A DNA stretch of 64,000 bases from Rhodanobacter sp. (GTDB lineage: Bacteria > Pseudomonadota > Gammaproteobacteria > Xanthomonadales > Rhodanobacteraceae): NCBI GenBank assembly GCA_004298045.1, contig SCRM01000021.1, forward strand, positions 1 through 64,000, in the 5' to 3' direction. The position numbers and the translations under genes are program-made. Below the pieces are notes generated by a model. It ran no database searches, was not told the DNA's origin, and saw nothing but the letters and a program-made list of their open reading frames with translations. This document shows positions 47,710 through 56,917 of this stretch, one piece after another. Within the stretch, counting starts at the first letter, position 1. The number at the start of each line of letters is the position of its first letter.

Positions 47710-48234
47710 TCAGGTCGTCTTGCCGGTTTCGGCGCGGTCGAGGTTGCCGGCAAGCTTGCGCAGCAGGCGATCCAGCGTGCGCCGTTCGCCGATGCTGAAA
47801 CCCGCGAACATGGCTTCCACGCGGGGGAACATCGGCGGCAGCAGCTTTTGCACGAACCGGCGTCCGGCGGCGTTGATGCGAACAACCACTTGGCGGCGGT
47901 CGCTGCGGCTGGTGCCGCGCGTGATGAGCCCGCGCGCGGCCAGCGCGTTGCCGATGCGCGTCATGTTGGTGGTGCCCTGCGAGGTGAAGTCGCACAACTC
48001 GCCGGGTGTCGAGCTGCCTTCAGGGCAGCTGTACAGCACCATCAGCGTGAGGAACTCGCTGTGGTTCAATCGGTGCGGCTTGAGCTCATCGGCCAGCGCC
48101 GCATCCATGCGCTCGTCGACCAGCAACAGCAGACGGTACAACGCCGCCGGCCCGGCGGGAAAACCGGGGATGGCGGCGTGCAGTTGCGCGATGCCTTCGT
48201 CCAGGCGGGCGATGTGTTCGACCAAGCCAACCAT
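47710..48234 (-). CDS. MarR-family repressor of the efflux operon
   Basis: A 174-residue winged-helix regulator. LNHSEFLTLMVLYSCP and TPGELCDFTSQGTTNMTRIG are the recognition region; GLITRGTSRSDRRQVVVRI is the MarR wing with the conserved DRR. It heads the operon and probably represses it until a drug ligand binds, as EmrR/MprA does. A palindrome lies 15-28 bp upstream of its start. Confidence 0.92.
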   Translation of the reverse strand: MVGLVEHIARLDEGIAQLHAAIPGFPAGPAALYRLLLLVDERMDAALADELKPHRLNHSEFLTLMVLYSCPEGSSTPGELCDFTSQGTTNMTRIGNALAARGLITRGTSRSDRRQVVVRINAAGRRFVQKLLPPMFPRVEAMFAGFSIGERRTLDRLLRKLAGNLDRAETGKTT

Positions 48235-48248
48235 TTCACCAGCCAGTA

Positions 48249-48262
48249 GTTCAGTAATGAAC
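48249..48262. promoter_or_regulatory. Candidate MarR operator
   Basis: GTTCA-GTAA-TGAAC, extendable with one mismatch to TAGTTCA/TGAACCA, sits 15 bp upstream of the marR start in the 64-bp gap after tatD. Size and place fit a MarR-type operator. No experimental support. Confidence 0.5.
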
Positions 48263-48298
48263 CAAAGTGTGATGGGGTCGGAGGGCGTGGCGCAAGTG

Positions 48299-49075
48299 TC
48301 AAATGCCGATGGTTGGCAGCGAGAACAGCTGGCGGGTGTTGGCGCTGGTGGCGGCGGCGAGAGATTCCGGTGGTTCGCCGCGTAGCGCAGCGACCGTGTG
48401 CAGCACTTCGGCGACGAACGCGGGTTCGTTGCGCCCGCCGCGGTGGTTCACACCGGGTTGGTCGGGTGCGTCGCTTTCCAGCAGCAGTTGTTCGATCGGC
48501 AGACCGGCCACGATGCGCCGCAGGCGTTGCGCGCGCGGGTAAGTGACCACGCCGCCGATGCCGAGCCGAAAACCCAATTGCCACAATTGCCGCGCCTGCT
48601 CCGCGCTGCCGGAAAAACTGTGCACCACGCCGCGGATGCCGGGGTGGCGGCGCAACGTGAGGATGACCTCTTCGAGTGCTTGCCGGGCATGCACGATGAC
48701 TGGCAGCCCGCGCGCGCGCGCCAGGGCGAGCTGTTCGTCGAAGCATCGGCGTTGCAGGCTGGCATCGGGCTCGGCGGTGTGAAAATCGAGCCCGATCTCG
48801 CCAATCGCCACGACGGCGTGCGTGGCACACCATGGGTCCAGCAGTTGCGTATCGCCTGCGGTATCGCGGGCGATAAACAATGGATGAATGCCGAAGGCGG
48901 CGAAGCAGCGCTGTGGAGTGCGGGCGCACAGTGCATGGATGCGCGGCCAGCTTGCCCGATCCACGGCGGGAATGATCAGCTGTCGGACGCTTGCGGCTTC
49001 CGCACGTGCCAGCACTGCATCGCGATCATGGTCGAACGCGCGGTGATCGAGATGTACGTGACTGTCGATGAGCAC
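48299..49075 (-). CDS. TatD-family metal-dependent hydrolase
   Basis: A 258-residue TIM-barrel nuclease. Metal ligands are seen in LIDSHVHLDH at the start, IGEIGLDFH, PVIVHARQA, GVVHSFSG and LLESDAPD. Family members are 3'-5' DNases acting in DNA repair or turnover in the cytoplasm. The start is a GTG at 49075. Which TatD paralogue (TatD, YcfH or YjjV) cannot be fixed; IHPLFIARD and overall length are YjjV-like. Confidence 0.88.
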   Translation of the reverse strand: MLIDSHVHLDHRAFDHDRDAVLARAEAASVRQLIIPAVDRASWPRIHALCARTPQRCFAAFGIHPLFIARDTAGDTQLLDPWCATHAVVAIGEIGLDFHTAEPDASLQRRCFDEQLALARARGLPVIVHARQALEEVILTLRRHPGIRGVVHSFSGSAEQARQLWQLGFRLGIGGVVTYPRAQRLRRIVAGLPIEQLLLESDAPDQPGVNHRGGRNEPAFVAEVLHTVAALRGEPPESLAAATSANTRQLFSLPTIGI

Positions 49076-49249
49076 GGTGTGATCGGGTTCCGGCTTTGTG
49101 CGACGGCAGGCGGCTTCGTGCCAAAGGTGAGAAGTGTACTGGCGGCAGTCTAGGTACTATTCAGATAGTCGTGTGTTCAATGGCAATGAGGCCGCGTACG
49201 GCGTACAAGATAAGTCGCACGGCCGCCTACTTGACAGAGGAGATTCGCG

Positions 49250-49861
49250 ATGAACAGGTTGATGGTCAACGCACTCAATGTGGCAATCGCGGCGGCGCTG
49301 GCCGTCGGCTTGTCCGCATGCAATCGCAGCGCCGATGCCGGCATCCAGCCGGGGGCCGAGGCCGGTGCGGCGGCGCCCACCACGGTTCCTGCGACCGAGC
49401 CGGCACCTCCGGCTGGCCCGCAGTACGCCAAGGTGGTCAGCGTCACGCCGGTACGTTCCAGCTCGAGTACGCCGCGTCAGGTCTGCCGGGACGAGGTGGT
49501 GAACCACGCTGCGCCGCCGAAGGATCAGCACAACATCGCCGGTACCGCGATTGGTGCCATTGCCGGCGGCCTGCTTGGCAACCAGATTGGTGGCGGCAAG
49601 GGGCGGACGCTGGCCACGGTGGCCGGTGCAGTAGGCGGCGGCTATGCAGGCAACCGCATCGAGAACTCGCACCATCAGGCGCAGGTCACCTCGACGGTGG
49701 AGCGTCGCTGCAGCACCGTCACCGATACCAAGAACAGGGTCGTCGGCTACGACGTGCAGTACGTGTACAACGGCGTGACGCGCACCACGCGCATGGACCA
49801 CGATCCGGGCGATCGCGTGCAGGTGCAGGAAGGCGTCTCGGTGGTGAGCGACGCGCGCTGA
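49250..49861 (+). CDS. Glycine-zipper 2TM lipoprotein
   Basis: A 203-residue outer-membrane lipoprotein (signal with lipobox GLSAC). A disordered Ala/Pro segment leads to a glycine zipper of about residues 98-142: GTAIGAIAGGLLGNQIGGGK and VAGAVGGGYAGNRIENS. This is the Rickettsia 17-kDa antigen/SlyB-like family. A small beta domain with CSTVTDTKNRVVGYDVQY follows. Likely structural or envelope-stress linked; no precise role is known. A shared terminator lies 40 bp downstream. Confidence 0.88.
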   Translation: MNRLMVNALNVAIAAALAVGLSACNRSADAGIQPGAEAGAAAPTTVPATEPAPPAGPQYAKVVSVTPVRSSSSTPRQVCRDEVVNHAAPPKDQHNIAGTAIGAIAGGLLGNQIGGGKGRTLATVAGAVGGGYAGNRIENSHHQAQVTSTVERRCSTVTDTKNRVVGYDVQYVYNGVTRTTRMDHDPGDRVQVQEGVSVVSDAR

Positions 49862-49900
49862 GAAGTTCCGGCCGTTTGGACGTATGGATGTCCATACAAG

Positions 49901-49926
49901 AAAAGGCCCTCGCAGGAGGGCCTTTT
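49901..49926. terminator. Bidirectional intrinsic terminator
   Basis: An 11-bp stem (AAAAGGCCCTC / GAGGGCCTTTT) with a GCAG loop between two convergent genes. It can stop both the lipoprotein and the SleB-like transcripts. A TATGGA-TG-TCCATA repeat precedes it at 49883-49896. Confidence 0.9.
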
Positions 49927-49946
49927 CATTTGCAGGTGTTGCCGGT

Positions 49947-50381
49947 TCAGTTCACTGCATAGAACGTGTGGTCGCCGATGGTAAGCGCCGGCTTGCGGTA
50001 TGACCACGAAGGGTTCAAGGCAACGGTGGCGAAATGATCGGCGTGGGGTACCACGATGCGGCGTTTGTTGGCCGGTAGTTGCCAGTCGTGAATGGTGCGC
50101 CCGGCAATTTCCCATGCTTTGTGGAAGGCCGACAGGTTGGTGATTTCAAACGAACCCGGCGTGGTGGTGGTGGCGAATTGACGCGGTGCCATGACCACCT
50201 CGCATACGGTGTCGCCCCAGCGGCCGCGTTCGCGGCGGCGCATTGCCACTTCGGCCACGGCCATCTGGCCGATCGGCGGTTGGCTGCGTGCTTCGAGGTA
50301 CACCGTGGTTGCCAGGCAAGCCTGGTTGGCAACCGGCTGGGGCATCAACGAAGTCAGCCACAACAACATCGAAAGTCTCAT
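49947..50381 (-). CDS. SleB-like cell wall hydrolase
   Basis: A 144-residue exported protein from the ATG at 50381, with a short signal peptide (MRLSMLLWLTSLMPQPVA). The hydrolase_2 (SleB) pattern is clear: ACLATTVYLEARSQPPIGQM (catalytic Glu in YLEAR), AVAEVAMRRRERG, and CEVVMAPRQF. It should cleave peptidoglycan in the periplasm. It is convergent with the glycine-zipper gene. Its 5' side faces a gene-free stretch. Confidence 0.85.
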   Translation of the reverse strand: MRLSMLLWLTSLMPQPVANQACLATTVYLEARSQPPIGQMAVAEVAMRRRERGRWGDTVCEVVMAPRQFATTTTPGSFEITNLSAFHKAWEIAGRTIHDWQLPANKRRIVVPHADHFATVALNPSWSYRKPALTIGDHTFYAVN

Positions 50382-51169
50382 TGTCTGCCTCCAGCGTGCT
50401 GTACGCGCTGGCGATGCAAAGCCAGACACGCCGTTGCGGTGGACGGGCGGGCAGTCCGTTTCCACCTGGATGAACCGGCGGCCGAAACCTGGGGCCGTAC
50501 GGCTGCCACGGGATTGTGGCGATCGCACGACATCGTTGGTGCCGGGCGAGGTTGACGTTGCACGGCCGGTGTTGCGGCATCGATGCCGCAAGGCCTGCAA
50601 CAGTTGCCGCACTCAGTGCGGGTATTCCATCCGGTGGGGCCGGGTCGCGCCGATGCGGAAACTTCCGGTTCGTCGCGTGTTTCAGCAGCCGTGGGTGGCG
50701 GATGCCGCGATATGGAGGTGGCAGGAGACTAACCATGGTTTTTTGGCACCGCAAGTGCCGGGCACATTTGGCGGCCACCAAAATTCAGCCAGTGGCGCAG
50801 GAACCTGAATGTGCATTCAGGTGTGAATTTTGGAAGCAATCGGCACGTGGCCGGTGCAAAACTCGGTCTGCAATGCGAACAGATTATTTATACGTATAAA
50901 CGTTTAAACGGCTAATACTTGAGATGCGTCGGAAGACGACTCCTGGAAGGTGCCACGGGTTGCGCAGTGGGTCGTCACCTGGCGTGGGGACAACGGCCAC
51001 CCGTGTATGCGGCCCGTGCTTTGCCGCCATGCGCGGGCTGGCTTCGGCACTGCCGCATGTGCGCCGCAGTCGCGTTGTCGTCGGCGCCGCCGAAGCACCG
51101 CATACGGTCGGCGTCAAGGTTGTGCGATATGATGCCGCGTACTAACCTTCGGCGGCTGGCAGAAAGACC
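50382..51169. other. Gene-free region upstream of the succinate dehydrogenase operon
   Basis: About 790 bp without a supported gene; open frames here have no ribosome sites and resemble no family. It holds promoters for the leftward hydrolase and the rightward sdh operon. An AT-rich island with two palindromes at 50887-50910 stands out from GC-rich surroundings. Confidence 0.5.
50887..50910. promoter_or_regulatory. Two adjacent perfect palindromes in an AT-rich island
   Basis: TTTATACGTATAAA (50887-50900) and CGTTTAAACG (50901-50910) abut exactly, in an AT-rich patch about 260 bp upstream of the sdh operon. Perfect palindromes of this length are typical of dimeric regulator sites. Which regulator is unknown. 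Confidence 0.5.
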
Positions 51170-51337
51170 ATGACTGATACGAAGCAATCCGACGAATCCA
51201 AGCCTGAAGAAACGACTGGCGGGATGGCGGCCACACCCGGAAAAGGGGCGGTGTCGTGGGACAAGGTCGAGAAGGATGAGCTCGAACCGACCCGCTACGG
51301 GGATTGGGAAAAGAACGGACGTTGCGTCGACTTTTGA
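51170..51337 (+). CDS. DUF1674 / SDHAF4-like succinate dehydrogenase assembly protein
   Basis: A 55-residue protein, mostly disordered and charged, ending EPTRYGDWEKNGRCVDF. That C-terminal block is the hallmark of the DUF1674/Sdh8 (SDHAF4) family, which in mitochondria binds flavinylated SdhA and promotes its joining with SdhB. It lies 84 bp before sdhC on the same strand, directly supporting the role. It is short enough to be missed by gene callers. Confidence 0.88.
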   Translation: MTDTKQSDESKPEETTGGMAATPGKGAVSWDKVEKDELEPTRYGDWEKNGRCVDF

Positions 51338-51421
51338 TGCGTCGTGTCGCGGCGGCGTTCGTTGTTCGGGAGCTGCTGTCTGGTACTGCCTTTTCAGCGA
51401 TTCCACCCAAGGATAGCCGTC

Positions 51422-51817
51422 ATGACCGATAGACCGCGCCCGCTTTCCCCCCACTTGCAGGTGTATCGCTGGCAGATACAGATGGTGACATCCATCCTGC
51501 ATCGGGCCACGGGCATTGCCTTGGCAGTGGGCACCTTGTTGGTGGTGTGGGGCATCTTGGCACTGGCCACCAGCGAATCCGCATTTGAGACGTTCAAGTC
51601 GTGCATCGGCAACCCGATCGGCGTCATTCTGCTGGTGGGCTGGAGCTGGTCGCTGACCTTTCACTTGTGCAACGGCATTCGCCACCTGGTGCAGGACTCC
51701 GGCGCGGGCTTCCAGATTTCGCAATTCGTCCGCTCCAGCTGGCTGGCGGTGATCGGCAGCGTCGTGTTTCTGGTGGTCATCTGGGCCTATGTGCTCCTGG
51801 TTGGAGGTGCGGCATGA
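51422..51817 (+). CDS. sdhC: Succinate dehydrogenase cytochrome b556 subunit
   Basis: A 130-residue membrane anchor from the ATG at 51422 (MTDRPRPLSPHLQVYRW, the usual SdhC start). Three helices. SILHRATGIAL carries the quinone-site Ser and Arg; HLCNGIRHLVQD carries the haem b His. Electrons from SdhB pass here to ubiquinone. The stop overlaps the sdhD start (ATGA). Confidence 0.95.
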   Translation: MTDRPRPLSPHLQVYRWQIQMVTSILHRATGIALAVGTLLVVWGILALATSESAFETFKSCIGNPIGVILLVGWSWSLTFHLCNGIRHLVQDSGAGFQISQFVRSSWLAVIGSVVFLVVIWAYVLLVGGAA

Positions 51818-52227
51818 CGCTTCGTGTGGGGACCGACGATGTGCGCGGCATGCTGCGCGATCCGATGAAACACGCACGCGGCCTGGGCTCGGCTCAGGCA
51901 GGCGTCGGTCACTGGTGGGTGCAGCGACTGACGGCGGGTGCCCTGATCCTGCTCGGCGGGTGGTTCGTCATCACCGTGCTCAGCCTGTTGCATGCCGATT
52001 ACGCGATGGCGCACGCCACCGTGGCCAAGCCGTGGAACGCGCTGCTGCTGATCCTGTTCATCGTTACCGCGTTCTGGCATGCGGTGCTTGGTTTGCAGGT
52101 GGTACTGGAAGACTACGTGCACACCCGCTGGAAAGAGGTGGCCGCGATGGTTGCCATCAAGTTCGTTGCCGTGCTTGCCGCGACGGCGGCGGTGCTGGCT
52201 GTGCTGCGCATCGCTTTGGGAGTCTGA
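51814..52227 (+). CDS. sdhD: Succinate dehydrogenase membrane anchor subunit
   Basis: A 137-residue protein with three helices. WWVQRLTAGALILLGGWFVI and HAVLGLQVVLEDYVHTRWKE hold the conserved Arg and the haem/quinone-side His and Asp residues. It pairs with SdhC in complex II. It overlaps sdhC and ends 3 bp before sdhA. Confidence 0.93.
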   Translation: MTLRVGTDDVRGMLRDPMKHARGLGSAQAGVGHWWVQRLTAGALILLGGWFVITVLSLLHADYAMAHATVAKPWNALLLILFIVTAFWHAVLGLQVVLEDYVHTRWKEVAAMVAIKFVAVLAATAAVLAVLRIALGV

Positions 52228-52230
52228 GAC

Positions 52231-54018
52231 GTGGAAAGCTACAAGATCCAGCAGCACAAATACGACGTGGTGGTGGTCGGAGCCGGTGGCGCCGGCTTGC
52301 GTGCCACTTTCGGCCTGGCCGAAAAAGGCCTGCGCGCGGCTTGCATCTCCAAAGTGTTCCCGACCCGCTCGCACACGGTGGCGGCGCAAGGCGGCATTGC
52401 CGCCGCGCTCGGCAACATGGGCGAGGACGATTGGCGTTTCCACTTCTACGATACCGTCAAGGGTGGCGACTGGCTCGGCGATCAGGATGCGGTCGAGTTC
52501 ATGTGCAAGAACGCACCGCAGGCGGTGATCGAGCTGGAACACTACGGCGTACCGTTCTCGCGCACCGAGGATGGCCACATCTACCAGCGGCCGTTCGGCG
52601 GCATGACCACCCATTACGGCCAAGGCACGGCGCAGCGCACTTGCGCGGCGGCCGACCGCACCGGTCACGCGATCCTGCACACGCTCTACCAGCAGGCCAT
52701 CGCACATGACGCGACGTTCTTCGTCGAGTATTTCGCCACCGACCTCATCTTTGACGAGGAAGGCACTTGCCTTGGCGTGCTGGCGCTCGACATGAACGCC
52801 GGCGAGCTGCATTTCTTCCGCGGCCACGCGACGGTGATGGCAACCGGCGGCTACGGCCGCGCCTACTTCAGCTGCACTTCGGCGCATACCTGCACCGGTG
52901 ACGGCGGCGGCATGGTGCTGCGCGCGGGGCTGGCGCTGCAGGATCTGGAGTTTGTCCAGTTCCACCCGACCGGCATTTACGGGGCGGGTTGCCTGATCAC
53001 CGAAGGCGTGCGCGGCGAGGGCGGTTTCCTCACCAACGACAAGGGCGAGCGCTTCATGGAGCGCTATGCGCCGCACGCGAAGGATCTCGCCTCGCGCGAT
53101 GTCGTCAGCCGCGCGATCACGATCGAGATCCGCGAGGGCCGCGGCGTCGGGGCGCACAAGGACCACGTGTTCCTGAACCTGATGCATCTCGGCCCCGAAG
53201 TCATCCACGAGCGCCTGCCCGGCATTTCCGAGTCGGCGCGCATCTTCGCCGGCGTCGACGTGACCAAGGCACCGATCCCGGTGTTGCCGACGGTGCATTA
53301 CTGCATGGGCGGCATTCCCACCAACTATCACGGCGAAGTGGTGCAGAAGCGCGGCGACGACGTCGACGCCATCGTGCCGGGGCTGTTCGCCATCGGCGAA
53401 GCGGCTTGCGTGTCGGTGCATGGCGGCAACCGGCTGGGCTCCAACTCGCTGCTCGACCTGGTGGTGTTCGGCCGCGCCTGCGCCGACCGCCTGGCCGAGA
53501 TCATCAAGCCGAACACCCCGCACAAGGATCTGCCGGCCAGCATCCTGGACAAGGCGCTCGATCGTTTCGACAAGATCCGCAATGCCAACGGCGAGCTGGC
53601 TACCGCGCAGATCCGCACCAAGATGCAGCGCACCATGCAGAACGACGCCGCAGTGTTTCGTACGGCCGAAACGCTCAAAGAGGGCTGCGGCAAGATCGAC
53701 GAGGTGTACGACTCGTTCAAGCAGGTCAAGATCACCGACCGCTCGCTGGTGTGGAACACCGACCTGATCGAGACCTTCGAGCTGGCCAACCTGCTCGAGC
53801 AGGCAGTGGGCACCATGCATTCGGCCGAGCAGCGCCCGGAAAGCCGCGGCGCGCATGCGCGCGAGGATTTCCCCGATCGCAACGATGCCGAGTGGCTTCG
53901 GCACACCTTGGTCAAGGTCGACGACAACGGCAAGACCAGCTTCGATTACCGCCCGGTGCACATGTACACCCTGACCGATGAGGTCGAGATGGTGCAGCCG
54001 AAGAAACGCGTTTACTGA
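52231..54018 (+). CDS. sdhA: Succinate dehydrogenase flavoprotein subunit
   Basis: A 595-residue flavoprotein starting at a GTG. The FAD-binding start is [20 protein letters not shown]; the covalent flavin His lies in [11 protein letters not shown]. The active-site segments [13 protein letters not shown] and [19 protein letters not shown] are intact. It oxidises succinate to fumarate on the cytoplasmic face. SdhE, encoded after sdhB, and the SDHAF4-like protein are its assembly factors. Confidence 0.97.
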   Translation: MESYKIQQHKYDVVVVGAGGAGLRATFGLAEKGLRAACISKVFPTRSHTVAAQGGIAAALGNMGEDDWRFHFYDTVKGGDWLGDQDAVEFMCKNAPQAVIELEHYGVPFSRTEDGHIYQRPFGGMTTHYGQGTAQRTCAAADRTGHAILHTLYQQAIAHDATFFVEYFATDLIFDEEGTCLGVLALDMNAGELHFFRGHATVMATGGYGRAYFSCTSAHTCTGDGGGMVLRAGLALQDLEFVQFHPTGIYGAGCLITEGVRGEGGFLTNDKGERFMERYAPHAKDLASRDVVSRAITIEIREGRGVGAHKDHVFLNLMHLGPEVIHERLPGISESARIFAGVDVTKAPIPVLPTVHYCMGGIPTNYHGEVVQKRGDDVDAIVPGLFAIGEAACVSVHGGNRLGSNSLLDLVVFGRACADRLAEIIKPNTPHKDLPASILDKALDRFDKIRNANGELATAQIRTKMQRTMQNDAAVFRTAETLKEGCGKIDEVYDSFKQVKITDRSLVWNTDLIETFELANLLEQAVGTMHSAEQRPESRGAHAREDFPDRNDAEWLRHTLVKVDDNGKTSFDYRPVHMYTLTDEVEMVQPKKRVY

Positions 54019-54037
54019 CCTGGATTGGAGAACTGTA

Positions 54038-54820
54038 ATGGGAGAGTTTGCGTTACCCAAGAATTCCAAGATCCAACCGGGCAAGCATTATCCGGCGAAG
54101 AATCCGAAGAAGCCGCGCAACTTCCGGGTGTATCGCTGGAACCCGGACAACGACGAGAATCCGCGCGTTGACACGTTTGAAGTGGATCTCGACGACTGCG
54201 GACCGATGGTTCTGGACGCGCTGCTGAAGATCAAGAACGAAGTCGATTCCACGCTGACCATTCGTCGCAGCTGCCGCGAAGGCGTGTGCGGTTCGTGCGC
54301 GATGAACATCAACGGCACGAATACGCTGGCCTGCATTTGCGCGATCGACCGCCTGAAGGACGGCGACGTCAAGATTTATCCGCTGCCGCACATGCCGGTG
54401 GTCAAGGATCTGGTGCCCGACCTCACCCACTTCTATGCGCAATACGCCTCGATCAAGCCGTGGCTGCGCACCCAGAGCGCGGCACCGGACAAGGAACGCC
54501 TGCAGTCGCCGGAGGATCGCAAGAAACTTGACGGTTTGTACGAGTGCATCCTGTGCGCGTGCTGCTCGACCAGCTGCCCCAGCTATTGGTGGAACGGCGA
54601 CAAGTATCTGGGCCCGGCGATCCTGCTGCAGGCATACCGCTGGATCGTCGACAGCCGCGACGAGTCCACTGGCGAGCGTCTGGACGATCTCGAAGATCCG
54701 TTCAAACTGTACCGTTGCCACACCATCATGAACTGCACCCGCACCTGCCCGAAGGGTTTGAACCCGGCCAAGGCAATTGCGGACATCAAGAAGTTGATGG
54801 TGGCCCGGCGTTCGGCGTGA
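54038..54820 (+). CDS. sdhB: Succinate dehydrogenase iron-sulfur subunit
   Basis: A 260-residue protein. The [2Fe-2S] ligands are in [20 protein letters not shown] with a later [19 protein letters not shown] and [17 protein letters not shown] hold the [4Fe-4S] and [3Fe-4S] ligands. It carries electrons from SdhA to SdhCD. A strong hairpin terminator follows 25 bp after the stop. Confidence 0.97.
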   Translation: MGEFALPKNSKIQPGKHYPAKNPKKPRNFRVYRWNPDNDENPRVDTFEVDLDDCGPMVLDALLKIKNEVDSTLTIRRSCREGVCGSCAMNINGTNTLACICAIDRLKDGDVKIYPLPHMPVVKDLVPDLTHFYAQYASIKPWLRTQSAAPDKERLQSPEDRKKLDGLYECILCACCSTSCPSYWWNGDKYLGPAILLQAYRWIVDSRDESTGERLDDLEDPFKLYRCHTIMNCTRTCPKGLNPAKAIADIKKLMVARRSA

Positions 54821-54845
54821 TTGCTGCCGACGTCATGGCTACGAT

Positions 54846-54880
54846 GCAACAGGCCGCTACTCGCGGCCTGTTGCGTTCTT
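54846..54880 (+). terminator. Hairpin terminator after sdhB
   Basis: A perfect 12-bp stem (GCAACAGGCCGC / GCGGCCTGTTGC), TACTC loop, then a modest GTTCTT tail. It would separate sdhCDAB from sdhE, at least partly. Confidence 0.75.
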
Positions 54881-54912
54881 GTCGCCGGTATTGATGAAAA
54901 CGAGGCAACACC

Positions 54913-55161
54913 GTGGATGAAGCCTGCTTGAAACGTATCCGCTGGCGCTTGCGCCGTGGCACGCTGGAACTCGACGCCATGCTCGGAGATTGGTTCGAGC
55001 ATGTGTTTCCAGGCGCCGATTCCGCCTTGCAGGAAGCGTTTGACGCCTTGCTCGACGAGCAGGACCCCCTGGTCTGGGATTGGCTGATGGGCCATGCACG
55101 CGCGCCGCGCGCCGATTGGCAGGTGATCATTGATGACATCCGCACCCGCCATCGGCTTTGA
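54913..55161 (+). CDS. sdhE: FAD assembly factor SdhE
   Basis: An 82-residue protein of the SdhE/YgfY (CptB) family starting at a GTG. The defining RGxxE motif is present in RRGTLELDAML, followed by the conserved Asp, Trp and Phe positions of the family (WFEHVF, EQDPLVWDWLMG). It promotes covalent FAD attachment to SdhA. It overlaps ygfX and lies just behind sdhCDAB. Confidence 0.92.
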   Translation: MDEACLKRIRWRLRRGTLELDAMLGDWFEHVFPGADSALQEAFDALLDEQDPLVWDWLMGHARAPRADWQVIIDDIRTRHRL

Positions 55162-55570
55162 CTATCGGCCGTCGTGCTGGATGACGACGGCGCTCGCGTC
55201 GATTGGCGGGGCAACAGCGGTGGCGGTGCTGATGAGTGGCGCGCCGGCCTGGGCGCGTATCGCGACGGTAGCGGTGGTCCTGGCGTGCGTGTGGCGTGCG
55301 GCGTTGGTTTGGACGCGCGGGCGCGTGTGGCAGGTGGGTTGTGATGCCGCCGGCCAATGGCAATTGCACTTGCGCGATGAGGGCGAAACCGCGGCCGTAC
55401 TGGCCGGCTTTCGGGTGTTTGGCCCGTGCATCCTGCTGCGTTTCAAGCTGGCTGTGCACGGTGAGCTGGCGCTGCTGCTGACGCCGGACAATAGCGATGC
55501 GGACCTGCGTCGCCGCCTGCGCATGCGTCTGGCGGCGCTCGATCTGTCCGCCGCGCTGCCGCGTATCTGA
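55133..55570 (+). CDS. YgfX-like membrane protein
   Basis: About 145 residues, beginning 29 bp before the sdhE stop. Two adjacent hydrophobic segments (TALASIGGATAVAVLMSG, ATVAVVLACVWRAALVW) are followed by a cytosolic domain with QVGCDAAGQWQLHLRD, the YgfX pattern. In E. coli ygfX is the neighbour of sdhE (ygfY) and has been described as a membrane protein affecting cell shape. The function here is unproven. Similarity is weak and rests mostly on layout and position. Confidence 0.65.
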   Translation: MTSAPAIGFDYRPSCWMTTALASIGGATAVAVLMSGAPAWARIATVAVVLACVWRAALVWTRGRVWQVGCDAAGQWQLHLRDEGETAAVLAGFRVFGPCILLRFKLAVHGELALLLTPDNSDADLRRRLRMRLAALDLSAALPRI

Positions 55571-55675
55571 ATCGCTGGTCGCCGGCGGCGGTAGCGTTGC
55601 GGGCAAAGAGTGCCGCGATGCCGGATAATCACCAACTTTGCCGCGCATGATGTGCGGCGTCTGCCGGCAGCCTTC

Positions 55676-56917
55676 ATGTTTCGACCGCTCGAACTTTTCA
55701 TCGGCCTGCGCTACACCCGCGCCAAGCGCCGCAACCAGTTCATTTCGTTCATTTCAGCGGTGTCGATCACCTGCATCTCGATCAGCGTGATCGCGCTCAT
55801 TACCGTCATGAGCGTGATGAACGGGTTCGACTACCAGATGAAAACCCGCATCCTCGGCGGCATTTCGCACGCGACGATTTCGGGCATTGGCGAAAGCATG
55901 CCCGATTGGCGCAACGCGTTGCGGATTGCGCATGCCGATCCGCACGTGAAGGGCGCGGCGCCGTACGTGGAAATTCAGGGTTTGCTGCAAGGCCGCGCGC
56001 CGTCGGCGGCCATGGTGCGCGGCATTGATCCCAAGCTCGAACCCGCGGTGGTCGACATCGGCAAGCACATGGTGCACGGCTCGCTCGCTGCGCTGACGCC
56101 GGGCAGCTGGAACATCGTGCTGGGGCAGGATCTCGCCAACCAGCTTGGCGTTGGCGTCGGCGACCAGGTGGTGATGGCGGTGCCGGAGTTTCGCGCGACG
56201 CCGTTTGGCGGGGTGCCGCGCATGCGCGGTTTCCACGTGGTGGGTACCTTCACCATGGGCATCGAGCAATTCGACTCCGGCCTGGCGATGGTCAACATGC
56301 AGGATGCGGAAAAGCTCGCGAGCCAATCCGGCCCGACCGGCATCCGGCTGAAGCTCGACGACTTGTTCAACGCGCGGCCGGTGGCGCGCGCGCTGGCCAA
56401 CCAGCTCGGGCAGGTCTACCAGGTGCAAACCTGGGAGCAGACCAACACCAACCTGTTCTCCGCGATCTCGATGGAAAAGAAGGTGATGGGTGTGATCCTG
56501 TCGCTGATCGTGCTGGTGGCCGTCATCAACCTCATTTCGATGCTGATGATGCTGGTGACCGACAAGCAGGCCGATATCGCGATCCTGCGCACGCTGGGCA
56601 TGACGCCGCGCAGCGTGATGGGCGTGTTCATGGTGCAAGGCCTGCTGGTGGGATTGGTGGGGATTGCCATCGGCGTGGGCCTGGGCTCGCTCTTGTCGTG
56701 GCAATTGCCGGGCATCGTCAAGGTAATCGAGCACATTTTCCACGTGCAGTTTTTGTCGCCGGACGTCTACTACATCAGCGAAGTACCGAGCCGGTTGGAG
56801 CTGGGCGACGTCGTTTGGGTGTCGCTGGTGACCTTTGCGTTTTCGCTGCTGGCGACGCTCTACCCCGCGTGGCGCGCCTCGCGCACGCAGCCGGCGCAGG
56901 CGCTGCGTTATGAGTGA
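55676..56917 (+). CDS. Lipoprotein-releasing ABC permease LolC/LolE
   Basis: A 413-residue MacB/FtsX-type permease: one N-terminal helix ([20 protein letters not shown]), a large periplasmic domain, then three C-terminal helices with [40 protein letters not shown] is the typical Lol start. It extracts lipoproteins from the inner membrane for LolA. Only one permease gene is next to lolD here, so it may work as a homodimer (LolF-type) or have a partner elsewhere. It overlaps lolD by 8 bp. Confidence 0.9.
   Translation: MFRPLELFIGLRYTRAKRRNQFISFISAVSITCISISVIALITVMSVMNGFDYQMKTRILGGISHATISGIGESMPDWRNALRIAHADPHVKGAAPYVEIQGLLQGRAPSAAMVRGIDPKLEPAVVDIGKHMVHGSLAALTPGSWNIVLGQDLANQLGVGVGDQVVMAVPEFRATPFGGVPRMRGFHVVGTFTMGIEQFDSGLAMVNMQDAEKLASQSGPTGIRLKLDDLFNARPVARALANQLGQVYQVQTWEQTNTNLFSAISMEKKVMGVILSLIVLVAVINLISMLMMLVTDKQADIAILRTLGMTPRSVMGVFMVQGLLVGLVGIAIGVGLGSLLSWQLPGIVKVIEHIFHVQFLSPDVYYISEVPSRLELGDVVWVSLVTFAFSLLATLYPAWRASRTQPAQALRYE

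Noticed and set aside
50146..50808. Open frames on both strands upstream of the SleB-like gene
   Set aside because: They extend the hydrolase frame or its complement without motifs; the signal peptide at 50381 gives the better start.
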